Below, piece after piece: positions 56,787 through 64,000 of a DNA stretch of 64,000 nucleotides. The notes under the pieces were generated by a model that did no database searches, was not told the origin of the DNA, and worked only from the letters and a program-made list of their open reading frames with translations. The stretch covers positions 1 through 64,000 of the forward strand of contig JABLUY010000055.1 of NCBI GenBank assembly GCA_013306675.1, read 5' to 3'. Both the position numbers and the translations under genes were made by a program. Positions within the stretch are counted from its first letter, which is position 1. Each line of letters begins with the position of its first letter. Source of the DNA: Thraustochytrium sp. TN22 (Eukaryota; Sar; Bigyra; Thraustochytrida; Thraustochytriidae).

Positions 56787-57806
56787 ATGGGCGCGCCCGC
56801 CGGCCGCGTGCACGCGGCGCTGACCGGCCTCGGGTTCCGGCCGGCGCCCGGGCAGCGGGCGCTGGGCGGCGAGGAGGGCGAGGAGGGCGAGGAGGGCGCG
56901 CGCGAGGGTGCAGACAGGCACGCCAGGTACGAGGCCGTGGCGGGCCCCGCCGTGTACGCGTACGGGAGCGAGAGCGGGCAGGAGACGGCGTTCTTGGCCA
57001 GGTTCCTCGTGGTGCGCGTCTCGCCGCGCGCGAGGAGGTGCAGTATCCACGCGCAGGCGGTCGACGCAGCGAGCTTCGTCGCGGCGCACGCAAGGCGCGC
57101 AGGTGGCCCCCGCGCGATCGCAGGCGCCGGGGCGGCGGCCTGCTCCGATAGTCTGAGCGGCGGGAGCGGAGGGCACGCTGGATCCGCGCAAAGCCCAGGC
57201 ACCGCCCAGACGGTGGAGAGCGAGCAGGCCAAGGCCGGCAAGAGCACCGCCAAGCCAGCCTCCTCATCCTCGGGCCGGCCGCTGGAGTCGCGCACGGTCG
57301 GGAGGCAGGAGAAAGAAGACGTTGTGCAGGACGGGATAGCCAACAAGGACGACGACGAGGACGGGGAGGAGGACGACGACGACGAGGAGGAGGAGGAGGA
57401 GGAGGAAGATCTAGAGGCCGAGGGCGTGGGCGCCATCCATACGCTCAAGGTCCGCGTGGATGAGGATGTGGACAGACTGGAGCGGCTCATGGCGTACCAC
57501 CTACTGCGGGATGGTTTGGACCCGAACGGGCGACGGCGGGCCAACCTGCCGAGTCTGCCGCAGTCGCTGGTGCTGGCCGTCCTGGAGAACCTCGACGTGG
57601 ACTCGATATTGGCCACCTTCAAGGTTTGTCGCGTCGCGCACGCATGGCATGGTGACCGCCAGCTGTGGCGTCTGCTCGCGAGGCGCGACGGTCTCGTGCA
57701 GGACGGCGCGCTGCGCCTGGCGGCCTGGGGCCCGCGGCTCCCTGCCGGCATGGTCCGCATTGTGGAGGCTGCCACGGCGGAGCGCCTCCAGGACACCGTG
57801 CGTTAG
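56787..57806 (+). CDS. F-box-like protein
   Basis: A 339-residue protein. The C-terminal part (about 262-305) reads NLPSLPQSLVLAVLENLDVD and SILATFKVCRVAHAWHGDRQ then LWRLLARRDG, an F-box pattern (LP-LVL-IL-L-A---V-W---LW). It likely bridges a substrate to a Skp1-Cullin ubiquitin ligase. Before it is an acidic run (DDDDEEEEEEEEDLE) and a Ser/Ala-rich region. The N-terminal 100 residues contain a folded-looking piece (YEAVAGPAVYAYGSESGQET) of unknown nature. ATGs also occur at 56646 and further upstream within the inverted repeat; the one at 56787 (MGAPAGRVHAAL) is preferred. The start is moderately uncertain. Confidence 0.7.
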   Translation: MGAPAGRVHAALTGLGFRPAPGQRALGGEEGEEGEEGAREGADRHARYEAVAGPAVYAYGSESGQETAFLARFLVVRVSPRARRCSIHAQAVDAASFVAAHARRAGGPRAIAGAGAAACSDSLSGGSGGHAGSAQSPGTAQTVESEQAKAGKSTAKPASSSSGRPLESRTVGRQEKEDVVQDGIANKDDDEDGEEDDDDEEEEEEEEDLEAEGVGAIHTLKVRVDEDVDRLERLMAYHLLRDGLDPNGRRRANLPSLPQSLVLAVLENLDVDSILATFKVCRVAHAWHGDRQLWRLLARRDGLVQDGALRLAAWGPRLPAGMVRIVEAATAERLQDTVR

Positions 57807-58163
57807 CGCGTGCGGCTGTCATGGTCTGCCAGCCGCCATGGTTCGCAGGTCCCGCAGCTCCCTGTCACGCCTGGCGGTCGCGGTGCACCAACTTAGAACC
57901 AGCACCGCCGCCCTTTGCTTTTGTACATGAACTGTCTGGCCGTCTGCCTGTCTGTCTATCTGTCTATCTCTACCTCTGTCTGCCTTTTTGCTTGCTTGCT
58001 TGTCTGCCTGCCTGCCTCTTGATGAGTGCTACTCACATGGTCAGGAAGGCCCACTCGCGGGCGGAGCGCTCGCTGGAGCGGCGAACCCGCCTCGGCTCAG
58101 GCAGGCAAATCCCAAGGCAACGCGTGCCGCAGCGAGCGCGCGAGCGCGCGAGCGCGAGAGAGA
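57807..58163. other. Spacer between F-box and PSMD5-like genes
   Basis: This 357-bp gap joins two plus-strand genes. It contains pyrimidine-rich runs of tctgtc/tatctg and tgcctgcc near 57945-58020. No gene was seen. Confidence 0.5.
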
Positions 58164-59891
58164 ATGGCGGCGGACGGGCAGGACGCGGCGTGGGCGCGTG
58201 TGGAGGCCTTTCTGGAGCGGCGGCGAAGCGTGGGACGCCTGGGCGCGGACTGGGAGCAGGAGGCGGCGCGCTTCCTGGGCGACGTGTCGCTCGCGGAGCT
58301 GCTGGACCTGCTCGCCCAGGCCAGCCAGGCCGGGCGATGGGAGCGCGTGGACGCGGCGAGCGAGGCGCTGCGACACGTGCTGCAATCGCGCGCCGGCAGC
58401 GAGGGCATCCGCGAGGCGCGCTTCGTGCCGCGGCTCGCCGAAGGCCTGCGGCACCCGACGGCGTCCGTGCGGCGGCTCGCGGCGCAGCAAGTGCGGCGCG
58501 TGGGCGTGGCGTCGCTGCAAAGCGACGCGGACCGCGAGGCGCTGTGCGAGGCGCTCGTGGGCGCCCTGCGCGACGCCGATACGGGCATCGGCGTGGAAGC
58601 CACTGAAGCACTGGCGGCGATGGCCCAGGAGGACGTGGCGCCCGTGGTGGCGCAGCTGCGGCGGCGCGACGAGGCGCCGGGCCCGGCCGACACCGCGCAC
58701 GCCTCGGTGGTGGAGCTGCGGGTGCTGCACCTGGTCGCCCGCGTGGCGGCGCAGAGCGAGGCGGCCCTGGACGCCATCATGGACGCCGGTTTGCTGGAGC
58801 CCTTGCTGGACGTGGTGCGCGGCGACGACGTCCTCATGCAGATCAACGCGCTACGGCTCGTCCCGCTCTTGGCGGCCACCTCGCGCGGGCTGGGCGTGCT
58901 ACTGGACACGGGCGTTGTGGACCAGCTGGCGCACCTGGCGGGCCTGAGTGAGGGCGAGGACGGCGCCAGCGAGCCGGACCCGATGCTGGGCGACGAGGCG
59001 CTGCGCGTCATGTCGCAGCTATCAGCGCGCACGCTGTCGGAGGGCGACGCGGCGCGCGCCGGTGCGCTGAGCGATCTGTTTCTGGAGGCGATGCGGGCGC
59101 GCCTGGCTGCGCGGCCCTCGCCAGGGTCGCCGGCGGCGCTGGCCACGATCGAGATGCTGGGCGCCTTCGCGGGCGCGCAGCCGCCGCGCAGCATGCGCGC
59201 ACTCGTGGAGCACTCGTGGGCCGAATCCGTACTGGCGCCTTGGATGGACATCGCCGCAGTGAGCGGCGACCCGGGCAAGTCTGCGGGCCTTGCCTCGGTG
59301 GCCATGGCGCTGCGCGGCGGCGCGCTCCTGGACCGCGCCTCGGCCGACGAGGTCTCGCTGCGGTATCAGAGCGCCGACGACGTGGCCTTCTCGGCGCTCG
59401 TGGAGGCCGGCACGGTGCGACCGTCGGAGGAGGAGCGCGTCGCGGCCGCGGACCTGGGACGCGCGCTCTTCCTCGCGTACGGCGAGGCATTGCGCCGCCG
59501 GTCCCGCGTCGGCGTGCCAGACCCGCGGTCGCCCGCTGATGTCGTGGCACTGCTCGCGCACAAGCTCAACGAGCCGCTCGACGACCAGCGCTGCGCAGTC
59601 TTCGCGCTGCTGCGCGTGGTCGCGCTGCAGGCGCAGCCGTGGGGACTGCGCGCCATCTATGGCGCCGGCGCCGACGTCGAGCGACAGCTCCTGGACCGCA
59701 GCCTCGCCATGTCCAAGGAGGCCAAGGAGTGGCGCTTCGCTCTGCTCGAGGCAGTGCACGAAAGCCCTTTTCGTGACGAGGTCCTGGGCGAGGCTCGCCT
59801 CGAGCTCCTGCGCGCCTTTCTGCGGCGCGGGCCCTTTCGTGGGCCCGCCGCCGGCCAAGCTCCGGAGGTCGCCCTTGGCGAGGCCGCCTGA
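58164..59891 (+). CDS. PSMD5-like 26S proteasome assembly chaperone
   Basis: A 575-residue helical-repeat (ARM/HEAT) protein. Repeats are visible throughout (for example ARFVPRLAEGLRHPTASVRR, ALCEALVGALRDADTGIGVE). The C-terminal block QPWGLRAIYGAGADVERQLL, DRSLAMSKEAKEWRFALLEA and LELLRAFLRRGPF aligns well with the end of human PSMD5/S5b (QPWAQKLMF.., DRSVEHDKASKDAKYELVKA, LRLRTYLSEGPYY). PSMD5 binds the Rpt1 ATPase side and helps assemble the 19S base. The frame begins upstream at 58026 without need; the ATG at 58164 (agaATGg) starts a natural N-terminus. A 27-bp duplication overlaps the stop codon (59876-59930). Confidence 0.8.
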   Translation: MAADGQDAAWARVEAFLERRRSVGRLGADWEQEAARFLGDVSLAELLDLLAQASQAGRWERVDAASEALRHVLQSRAGSEGIREARFVPRLAEGLRHPTASVRRLAAQQVRRVGVASLQSDADREALCEALVGALRDADTGIGVEATEALAAMAQEDVAPVVAQLRRRDEAPGPADTAHASVVELRVLHLVARVAAQSEAALDAIMDAGLLEPLLDVVRGDDVLMQINALRLVPLLAATSRGLGVLLDTGVVDQLAHLAGLSEGEDGASEPDPMLGDEALRVMSQLSARTLSEGDAARAGALSDLFLEAMRARLAARPSPGSPAALATIEMLGAFAGAQPPRSMRALVEHSWAESVLAPWMDIAAVSGDPGKSAGLASVAMALRGGALLDRASADEVSLRYQSADDVAFSALVEAGTVRPSEEERVAAADLGRALFLAYGEALRRRSRVGVPDPRSPADVVALLAHKLNEPLDDQRCAVFALLRVVALQAQPWGLRAIYGAGADVERQLLDRSLAMSKEAKEWRFALLEAVHESPFRDEVLGEARLELLRAFLRRGPFRGPAAGQAPEVALGEAA

Positions 59892-59931
59892 TGCCTGCCA
59901 CTTGGCGAGGCCGCCTGATGCCTGCCACCAA
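59876..59931. repeat. Direct duplication of 27 bp across the PSMD5-like stop codon
   Basis: The segment ttggcgaggccgcctgatgc plus ctgccac occurs twice in direct succession. The first copy includes the TGA of the PSMD5-like gene, so the second copy is a 3' UTR duplicate that carries another in-register TGA. Confidence 0.88.
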
Positions 59932-60009
59932 GAAGACCACAAGACCAGCAAACAAGGGGGCTGGCTGCCTGGGAGTATCGACTGGGTAGGGTCTCAACCA
60001 CAAACAATC

Positions 60010-60350
60010 CACGAAGAAGACGACGATGATGATGTGCTTTCCGAAATCTTGCCACTGGCAGGGGAGGGAGTCTGAGAAGAAAGAACAGTGAAGGAGACTG
60101 CGGCCGCTGCTGCGTGCTTGATGGGGCGATCGTTGCAAACGGACTGCAGTACGTATTTGTACGAGTCGTTCTTTCCATCACGAAGAAGACGACGATGATG
60201 ATGTGCTTTTCGTAATCTTGCCACCGGCAATGGAGGGAGTCTGAGAGAAGTAAGAACGGTGAAGGAGACTGCGGCCGCTGCTGCGTGCTTGATCGGGCGA
60301 TCGTTGCAAACGGACTGCAGTACGTATTAGTATGAGTCGTTCTTTCCATC
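60010..60350. repeat. Tandem duplication, 169-bp period, upstream of the SGNH gene
   Basis: Copy 1 (60010-60178) and copy 2 (60179-60350) match closely from cacgaagaagacgacgatga to gagtcgttctttccatc, with scattered substitutions and small indels. Both lie just upstream of the SGNH hydrolase gene, with the second copy ending about 150 bp before its ATG. Confidence 0.93.
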
Positions 60351-60504
60351 GTTGCCGCGCCGGCGGCGTCGGACTCGAGGGCACGTTGACGAGAGTCGGA
60401 GGCCTTCTTCACCGCGCGACGTGGCAAGGGCCGCCGCCCGGACACAGTCAATCACCAATTCGCGCGCGGCGCGCCCTCGCGCGCTTGCGCGCTTGCATGC
60501 CGGC

Positions 60505-62130
60505 ATGGCGGCGCGCGCGCGGGGAGCGTGGCGGGCCGCGGTCGTGGCGCTGGGCGCGCTAGTCGTGGTCGGCGGAGCGCAGATGCGGCTGCGCGCAGGC
60601 TCGCTCACCTGGAGGACAACGAACGAGGGGGTCTTCGAGGGCGGCTTCGCGGAGGAGTCGGTGCCCTGGGCGCCAGGCGAGATTGACGGCGGCAGCGGCA
60701 GCAACAGCAGCAGCCGCGTCAGCAACTTCGACGATGAGGACGGCTCGGAGGACCTCTCAGAACTGGCCACCATGCCGCCAGCGGCAGGCCTCGGGCCCGC
60801 GCACGAACGGCTCAAGGCAGCGCTGCTGCAGCTGGGTGCGGGCGGCACGCTCAAAGTGACGGCCATTGGCGGCAGCATCACGGCGGGCGGTGGCAGCATG
60901 GAGGCCGAGCGGCGGTACTTTAGCGTGTTCTCACGGTGGCTGTCAAGCCTGGCGCCGACGCCGCACCGCGTGGAGGTGGTGAACGCGGGCCACGGCGGCG
61001 AGAACTCGCTCTTCGGCGCGCTGATGTTCTCCGTGCTGGTGCCGGAGGACACGGACGTGCTGCTGTGGGAGTTCTCGCCGAATGATATGTCAGCGCCCGA
61101 GCTGGACTGCTGCTCGCGCGAGGACATGGTGTTTCTTCAGGACGTGTTTCTGCGGCGCGTGGCGGCCATGGAACGGCCGCCCGTCGTGCTGCTCGTGTAC
61201 GCGTGGACCGTGCCGGGGCGCAAGGCGAAAAAGATGGAGGACCGGTCGCTGCTGAGCACACTGCCGCGCGCGCTGCGACATCCGCTCGTGGGCGGCTACG
61301 TGAGCCTCCTCTCGGAGCTGCAGAGCCGCGCCGACGCGCCGCGGACCATGCGCGCGTTCCGTCAACGCTTCTTTGCCGACAAGGCGCACCCGAACGAGGC
61401 GGCGCACGCCGTGATGGGCGGCCTTCTCGTGCAGCTCTCGAAACAGGTGATGGAGACCAAGGCCGGCCCGAGCTCGGCGGCGCGCGCGCTGGCTGCGGCG
61501 CCCTGGCCGTGCGGACGCGACGGGCCACGAGTGCGCTCGGCGCTCGCCCAGATGGCGACGACGCGAGCGTGGACCGTGGAGAGGCCCTTCCGGGCGGAGG
61601 AGCGCTTGCGCGCGGACGTCTGGGACCTTGCAACGCGGTCCGCGACCTCCGCGGAGAACCGCCTCGAACTGGTCCTCTTCGGGAAGGCGGACCCTGTCCG
61701 CGAGGACCGCAAGTACTCGATGCGGCTGCCGCGCTGCGAGACCGGCGCCTACCTGCGCTTCGAGGTGCCCGCGCGAACGGCGGCGCTGCAAATCTTTCTC
61801 AACAATGCGCAAGACGTCCGCATCCTCCGTGCGCCCTTCGCGCAAGGTCCAGCGGAGGACGTCGCTGGCACGAGGGAGTTGGTCTGGATCGACGCCAGCG
61901 CTTGGACCTCGCACTGCGTGCTGCGCGAGTTCCCGCTTGGCGAGTTCTTATACTGGGTTGACTTGCGGGATGAAGTCCAAGCAGCCGTCGCAGACGACAG
62001 TGAGCCTGCCGTCTTCCTCTGCGACCGCCGGCGGGCAGCGGACAATCACAAGAGCGGCGCCAGCAGCAGCAGCAGCACCGACGAGAGCGAGGGCTCCTGG
62101 GTCCGCTGGCTCGTCGCCGTCGTTGTCTAG
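60505..62130 (+). CDS. SGNH/GDSL-type hydrolase with signal anchor
   Basis: A 541-residue protein. An N-terminal hydrophobic segment (WRAAVVALGALVVVGGAQ) acts as signal peptide or type II anchor. The SGNH blocks are: I, VTAIGGSITAGGGSM with the nucleophile Ser in GGSITAG; II, a Gly in HGGENSLFGALM; III, WEFSPNDMS with the Asn; V, FFADKAHPNEAAHAVMGGLL with D-x-x-H-P-N. The C-terminal half (about 385-520) is a beta-rich domain of unknown kind (LELVLFGKADPVREDRKYSM, GAYLRFEVPARTAALQIFLN). It probably removes acyl or acetyl groups from a glycan or lipid in the secretory pathway. The frame opens at 60352 upstream; the ATG at 60505 places the anchor at the N-terminus. Confidence 0.82.
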   Translation: MAARARGAWRAAVVALGALVVVGGAQMRLRAGSLTWRTTNEGVFEGGFAEESVPWAPGEIDGGSGSNSSSRVSNFDDEDGSEDLSELATMPPAAGLGPAHERLKAALLQLGAGGTLKVTAIGGSITAGGGSMEAERRYFSVFSRWLSSLAPTPHRVEVVNAGHGGENSLFGALMFSVLVPEDTDVLLWEFSPNDMSAPELDCCSREDMVFLQDVFLRRVAAMERPPVVLLVYAWTVPGRKAKKMEDRSLLSTLPRALRHPLVGGYVSLLSELQSRADAPRTMRAFRQRFFADKAHPNEAAHAVMGGLLVQLSKQVMETKAGPSSAARALAAAPWPCGRDGPRVRSALAQMATTRAWTVERPFRAEERLRADVWDLATRSATSAENRLELVLFGKADPVREDRKYSMRLPRCETGAYLRFEVPARTAALQIFLNNAQDVRILRAPFAQGPAEDVAGTRELVWIDASAWTSHCVLREFPLGEFLYWVDLRDEVQAAVADDSEPAVFLCDRRRAADNHKSGASSSSSTDESEGSWVRWLVAVVV

Positions 62131-62411
62131 AAGCTCGCTAGCTACTAGCTAGCTAGCTCTATCTACATACAGAGCTAGGCCCTGATCGACACGCTCGTTT
62201 CGTCCATGTCCCATAGATGGAAATAACTTATCATGAATACGTGCTGACGGTGCAGGCTGCTGCCGCCGCCGCCACCGGCCCACCACCAGACAGTGGTGGC
62301 GAGCACTGCACGTGCCGCGCTGACCCGCCACATTACTGCTGCTGACCCCCAACTTCGAGGCAGACTGCGGCGTCGCTCCAGCTAACCTACACTGGTACCA
62401 GGGTACTATGT

Positions 62412-62459
<48 letters not shown>

Positions 62460-63696
62460 GCAAACAACAACAGTGTCACCCACGTTGCCGTGCGAGGCCC
62501 ACGGAAGCGCAAGCCAAATCATCCTGTCGAGCCACGCCACAAGGCGGCGACTCCGGCGAGGTCCTCCCCTCCGAGTCCACGTCGGATGGCGCCTCGGCCG
62601 CGTCCTCCGTGGCCACGGTCGGGTTCGGCTTCACGGCGCCTGGCGCGGCGCTGATGTGAGTCGCTGAAAGCCTGACGCCGCACAGCCAGAGCAATCTCCA
62701 CGGGCGAGCTTACACAAGTGTCCGTCCACTACTACCCAGCTAGTTTGCGCAGCACAGTGCGCACCGCAGCGCCGCAGCGGCGCCACTCGTGACACCGATT
62801 GGAGGCTCACACGGCCCGCCTGCGCAGCGGCGCAGGGCCTGGCGGCGACCGCCTGCCCGGGCCTGCCTGGGCTTCGCTGCCTGGCCTCATGTCAGCCGCC
62901 TGGCCCGTGCGAGCCGCGAGCGACGGCGCTCGGCTCGGTCTCGGTCTCGAGCGCGCGCTCCGCTCGTCATCGATTGCGCACGCTGCTCGTTCCGTGCGGC
63001 TTCTGCTCGTGCTCGTTCGCGGCGTCGGCGCCCTGCTCGAGCACGCCTTCCTCGCACGCGCCTCTCTGAGAAGGAAGAACTCCCTGTCACTCACCATCAC
63101 CATCCCCACGGCCAGCCAGAAGGGCGCGTCAACATGCTGCAATGCAAGCCACGCAAGCGCCACGCAAGCTTTGCCATTTCCTGGCACTGCACAGCGTGTC
63201 ACAGCCCACGGCCTCGCCGTCGCTCGACTCGAGCGCAGCGCAGCGCAGCGCAGCGCAGTGCCGTCGCTGCTCGCGGTCGCTTGCAGCTGGCCGCGGTGCC
63301 GTCCTGCCTGCCTGGCTGGCAGCCACTAACTTGGTTAAAACTCGGCGCTTGTTGGGCGTCACTGTCGCGAGTCGCGGCCACACTGCGGCGGGCAGTCAGG
63401 CTCACTGTCGGCCACGCAGAAATGGGAAGCGACTGCAGCGCGACCGCGGCTGGCTGGCTGGCTGGCTGGCCGCGGCTGCGCGCAGCCAGTGGCGGCGGCG
63501 CAGGAGCGCGGCAAAGCGACTACTGCGCGCAGTCCGGCGGCAGGCAGCAGGCAGGCAGCAGGCGGGCGGCGGGCAGGCAGGCAGGCAGGCAGGCAGGCAG
63601 CCAGGCAGGCGGCAGGCAGGCGGGCGCGAGCCGGAGCAGCGAGCGAGCAGCGGCAGCGAGAGCGGCAGAGCCTCGCTCCAAGGCAAGCAAGGCAGG
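62131..63696. other. Long spacer with triplet and tetranucleotide repeats
   Basis: This 1.57-kb region precedes the last gene. It contains a (CTG)14 run (62417-62458), cgcag repeats near 63231-63259, and a (GGCA)n run near 63570-63600. Short frames with Arg/Ala/Ser composition are not called as genes. Confidence 0.55.
62417..62458. repeat. Trinucleotide microsatellite (CTG)14
   Basis: Fourteen uninterrupted ctg units lie in the spacer after the SGNH hydrolase gene. No long reading frame uses it convincingly. Confidence 0.95.
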
Positions 63697-64000
63697 ATGG
63701 CGGTGCACGAGGAGAGGAATGGCGTCGTGGCGTGCTCGGCCGCCGGCGGCAGCGGCAAGGGCTCGACCTCGGCGCGGCTCATCGGCGGCGCGGCCGCCGG
63801 CGTGAGCGAGATCCTCATCTTCCACTCGGTGGACACGGTCGCCAAGCGGCTCATGTTCAGCAAGGAGAACGTGCGCGGCGCCAACATGAACGAGACCATG
63901 GCCAACACGAACCGCGTGGTCTTCCGCGATGCGGCCGACAAGCCCTTCATGACCAAGTTCCGCAGCCTGTACCCGGGCCTGGGCTTCGCCGCGGCCTACA
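63697..64000 (+). CDS. SLC25-like mitochondrial carrier, 5' part only
   Basis: The gene starts at 63697 and is open to the window end (101 complete codons). Residues 27-53 read ARLIGGAAAGVSEILIFHSV then DTVAKRLMF, which resembles the first carrier helix and its signature (family norm Pro-x-Asp/Glu-x-x-Lys/Arg; here Ser replaces Pro and the Lys is one position later). FRSLYPGLGFAAAY near the end matches the LYRGLGP(A)xxY-like part that follows helix h12 in carriers. A group with PVDTxAKRLM is known to me from fungal and stramenopile carriers. Substrate is unknown, and the assignment is based on one repeat only. Confidence 0.62.
   Translation, partial: MAVHEERNGVVACSAAGGSGKGSTSARLIGGAAAGVSEILIFHSVDTVAKRLMFSKENVRGANMNETMANTNRVVFRDAADKPFMTKFRSLYPGLGFAAAY

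Noticed and set aside
1-64000. Transposons, LTR elements, rRNA, CRISPR arrays
   Set aside because: No reverse transcriptase, integrase, transposase, terminal repeat pair or rRNA sequence was recognised anywhere.

Overview
The window is nuclear DNA from a GC-rich, intron-poor protist. The best match is a thraustochytrid or related labyrinthulean (stramenopile). The clues are a red-type (labyrinthulean) anion channelrhodopsin with a long cytoplasmic tail, cilium genes (lebercilin-like, IFT20) expected of an organism with flagellated zoospores, eukaryotic core genes (MTR3/EXOSC6, PSMD5-like, VMA9, TrmO, APRT, GNB1L/ASA1-like), standard stop codons, and only one gene with visible introns. No species can be named from the sequence alone.

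Thirty-three protein-coding genes are supported, one of them running off the right end. They sit densely and alternate strand, so most form head-to-head pairs separated by roughly 150-650 bp, which suggests shared bidirectional promoters. One pair (APRT and a small membrane protein) has overlapping ATG codons.

Layout. 1-13.9 kb: R2R3-MYB, lebercilin-like protein, a long repeat-rich spacer, channelrhodopsin-REC-MYND fusion, IFT20, a three-exon METTL21-type methyltransferase, an orphan membrane protein and a gene-free spacer. 13.9-18.9 kb: TrmO, exosome MTR3, membrane-anchored M14 carboxypeptidase, a SUMO-like-domain gene whose frame breaks near its 3' end. 18.9-26.7 kb: satellite-like repeats, a PD-(D/E)xK nuclease-kinase fusion of Crinkler-effector type facing a topoisomerase II gene that stops after TOPRIM, and an orphan membrane protein. 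26.7-39 kb: kinase, large STAND-type NTPase with a DUF4062-like domain, RapZ-C-like protein, zinc dehydrogenase, APRT and partner. 39-49.6 kb: two EF-hand proteins, a small coiled-coil protein, V-ATPase subunit e, PhoD phosphatase, WD40 protein, PPM1G-like phosphatase. 49.6-64 kb: gene-free spacer, GST-like, Nudix, SH3/WH2 actin regulator, F-box, PSMD5-like, SGNH hydrolase, a long repeat-rich spacer, and the start of an SLC25-like carrier.

Most genes are unrelated housekeeping functions. The functional grouping that stands out is 3-10 kb, where a light-gated channel lies between two ciliary genes; this fits a role in zoospore phototaxis but is only inference. No rRNA, tRNA, CRISPR array or recognisable transposon was found.
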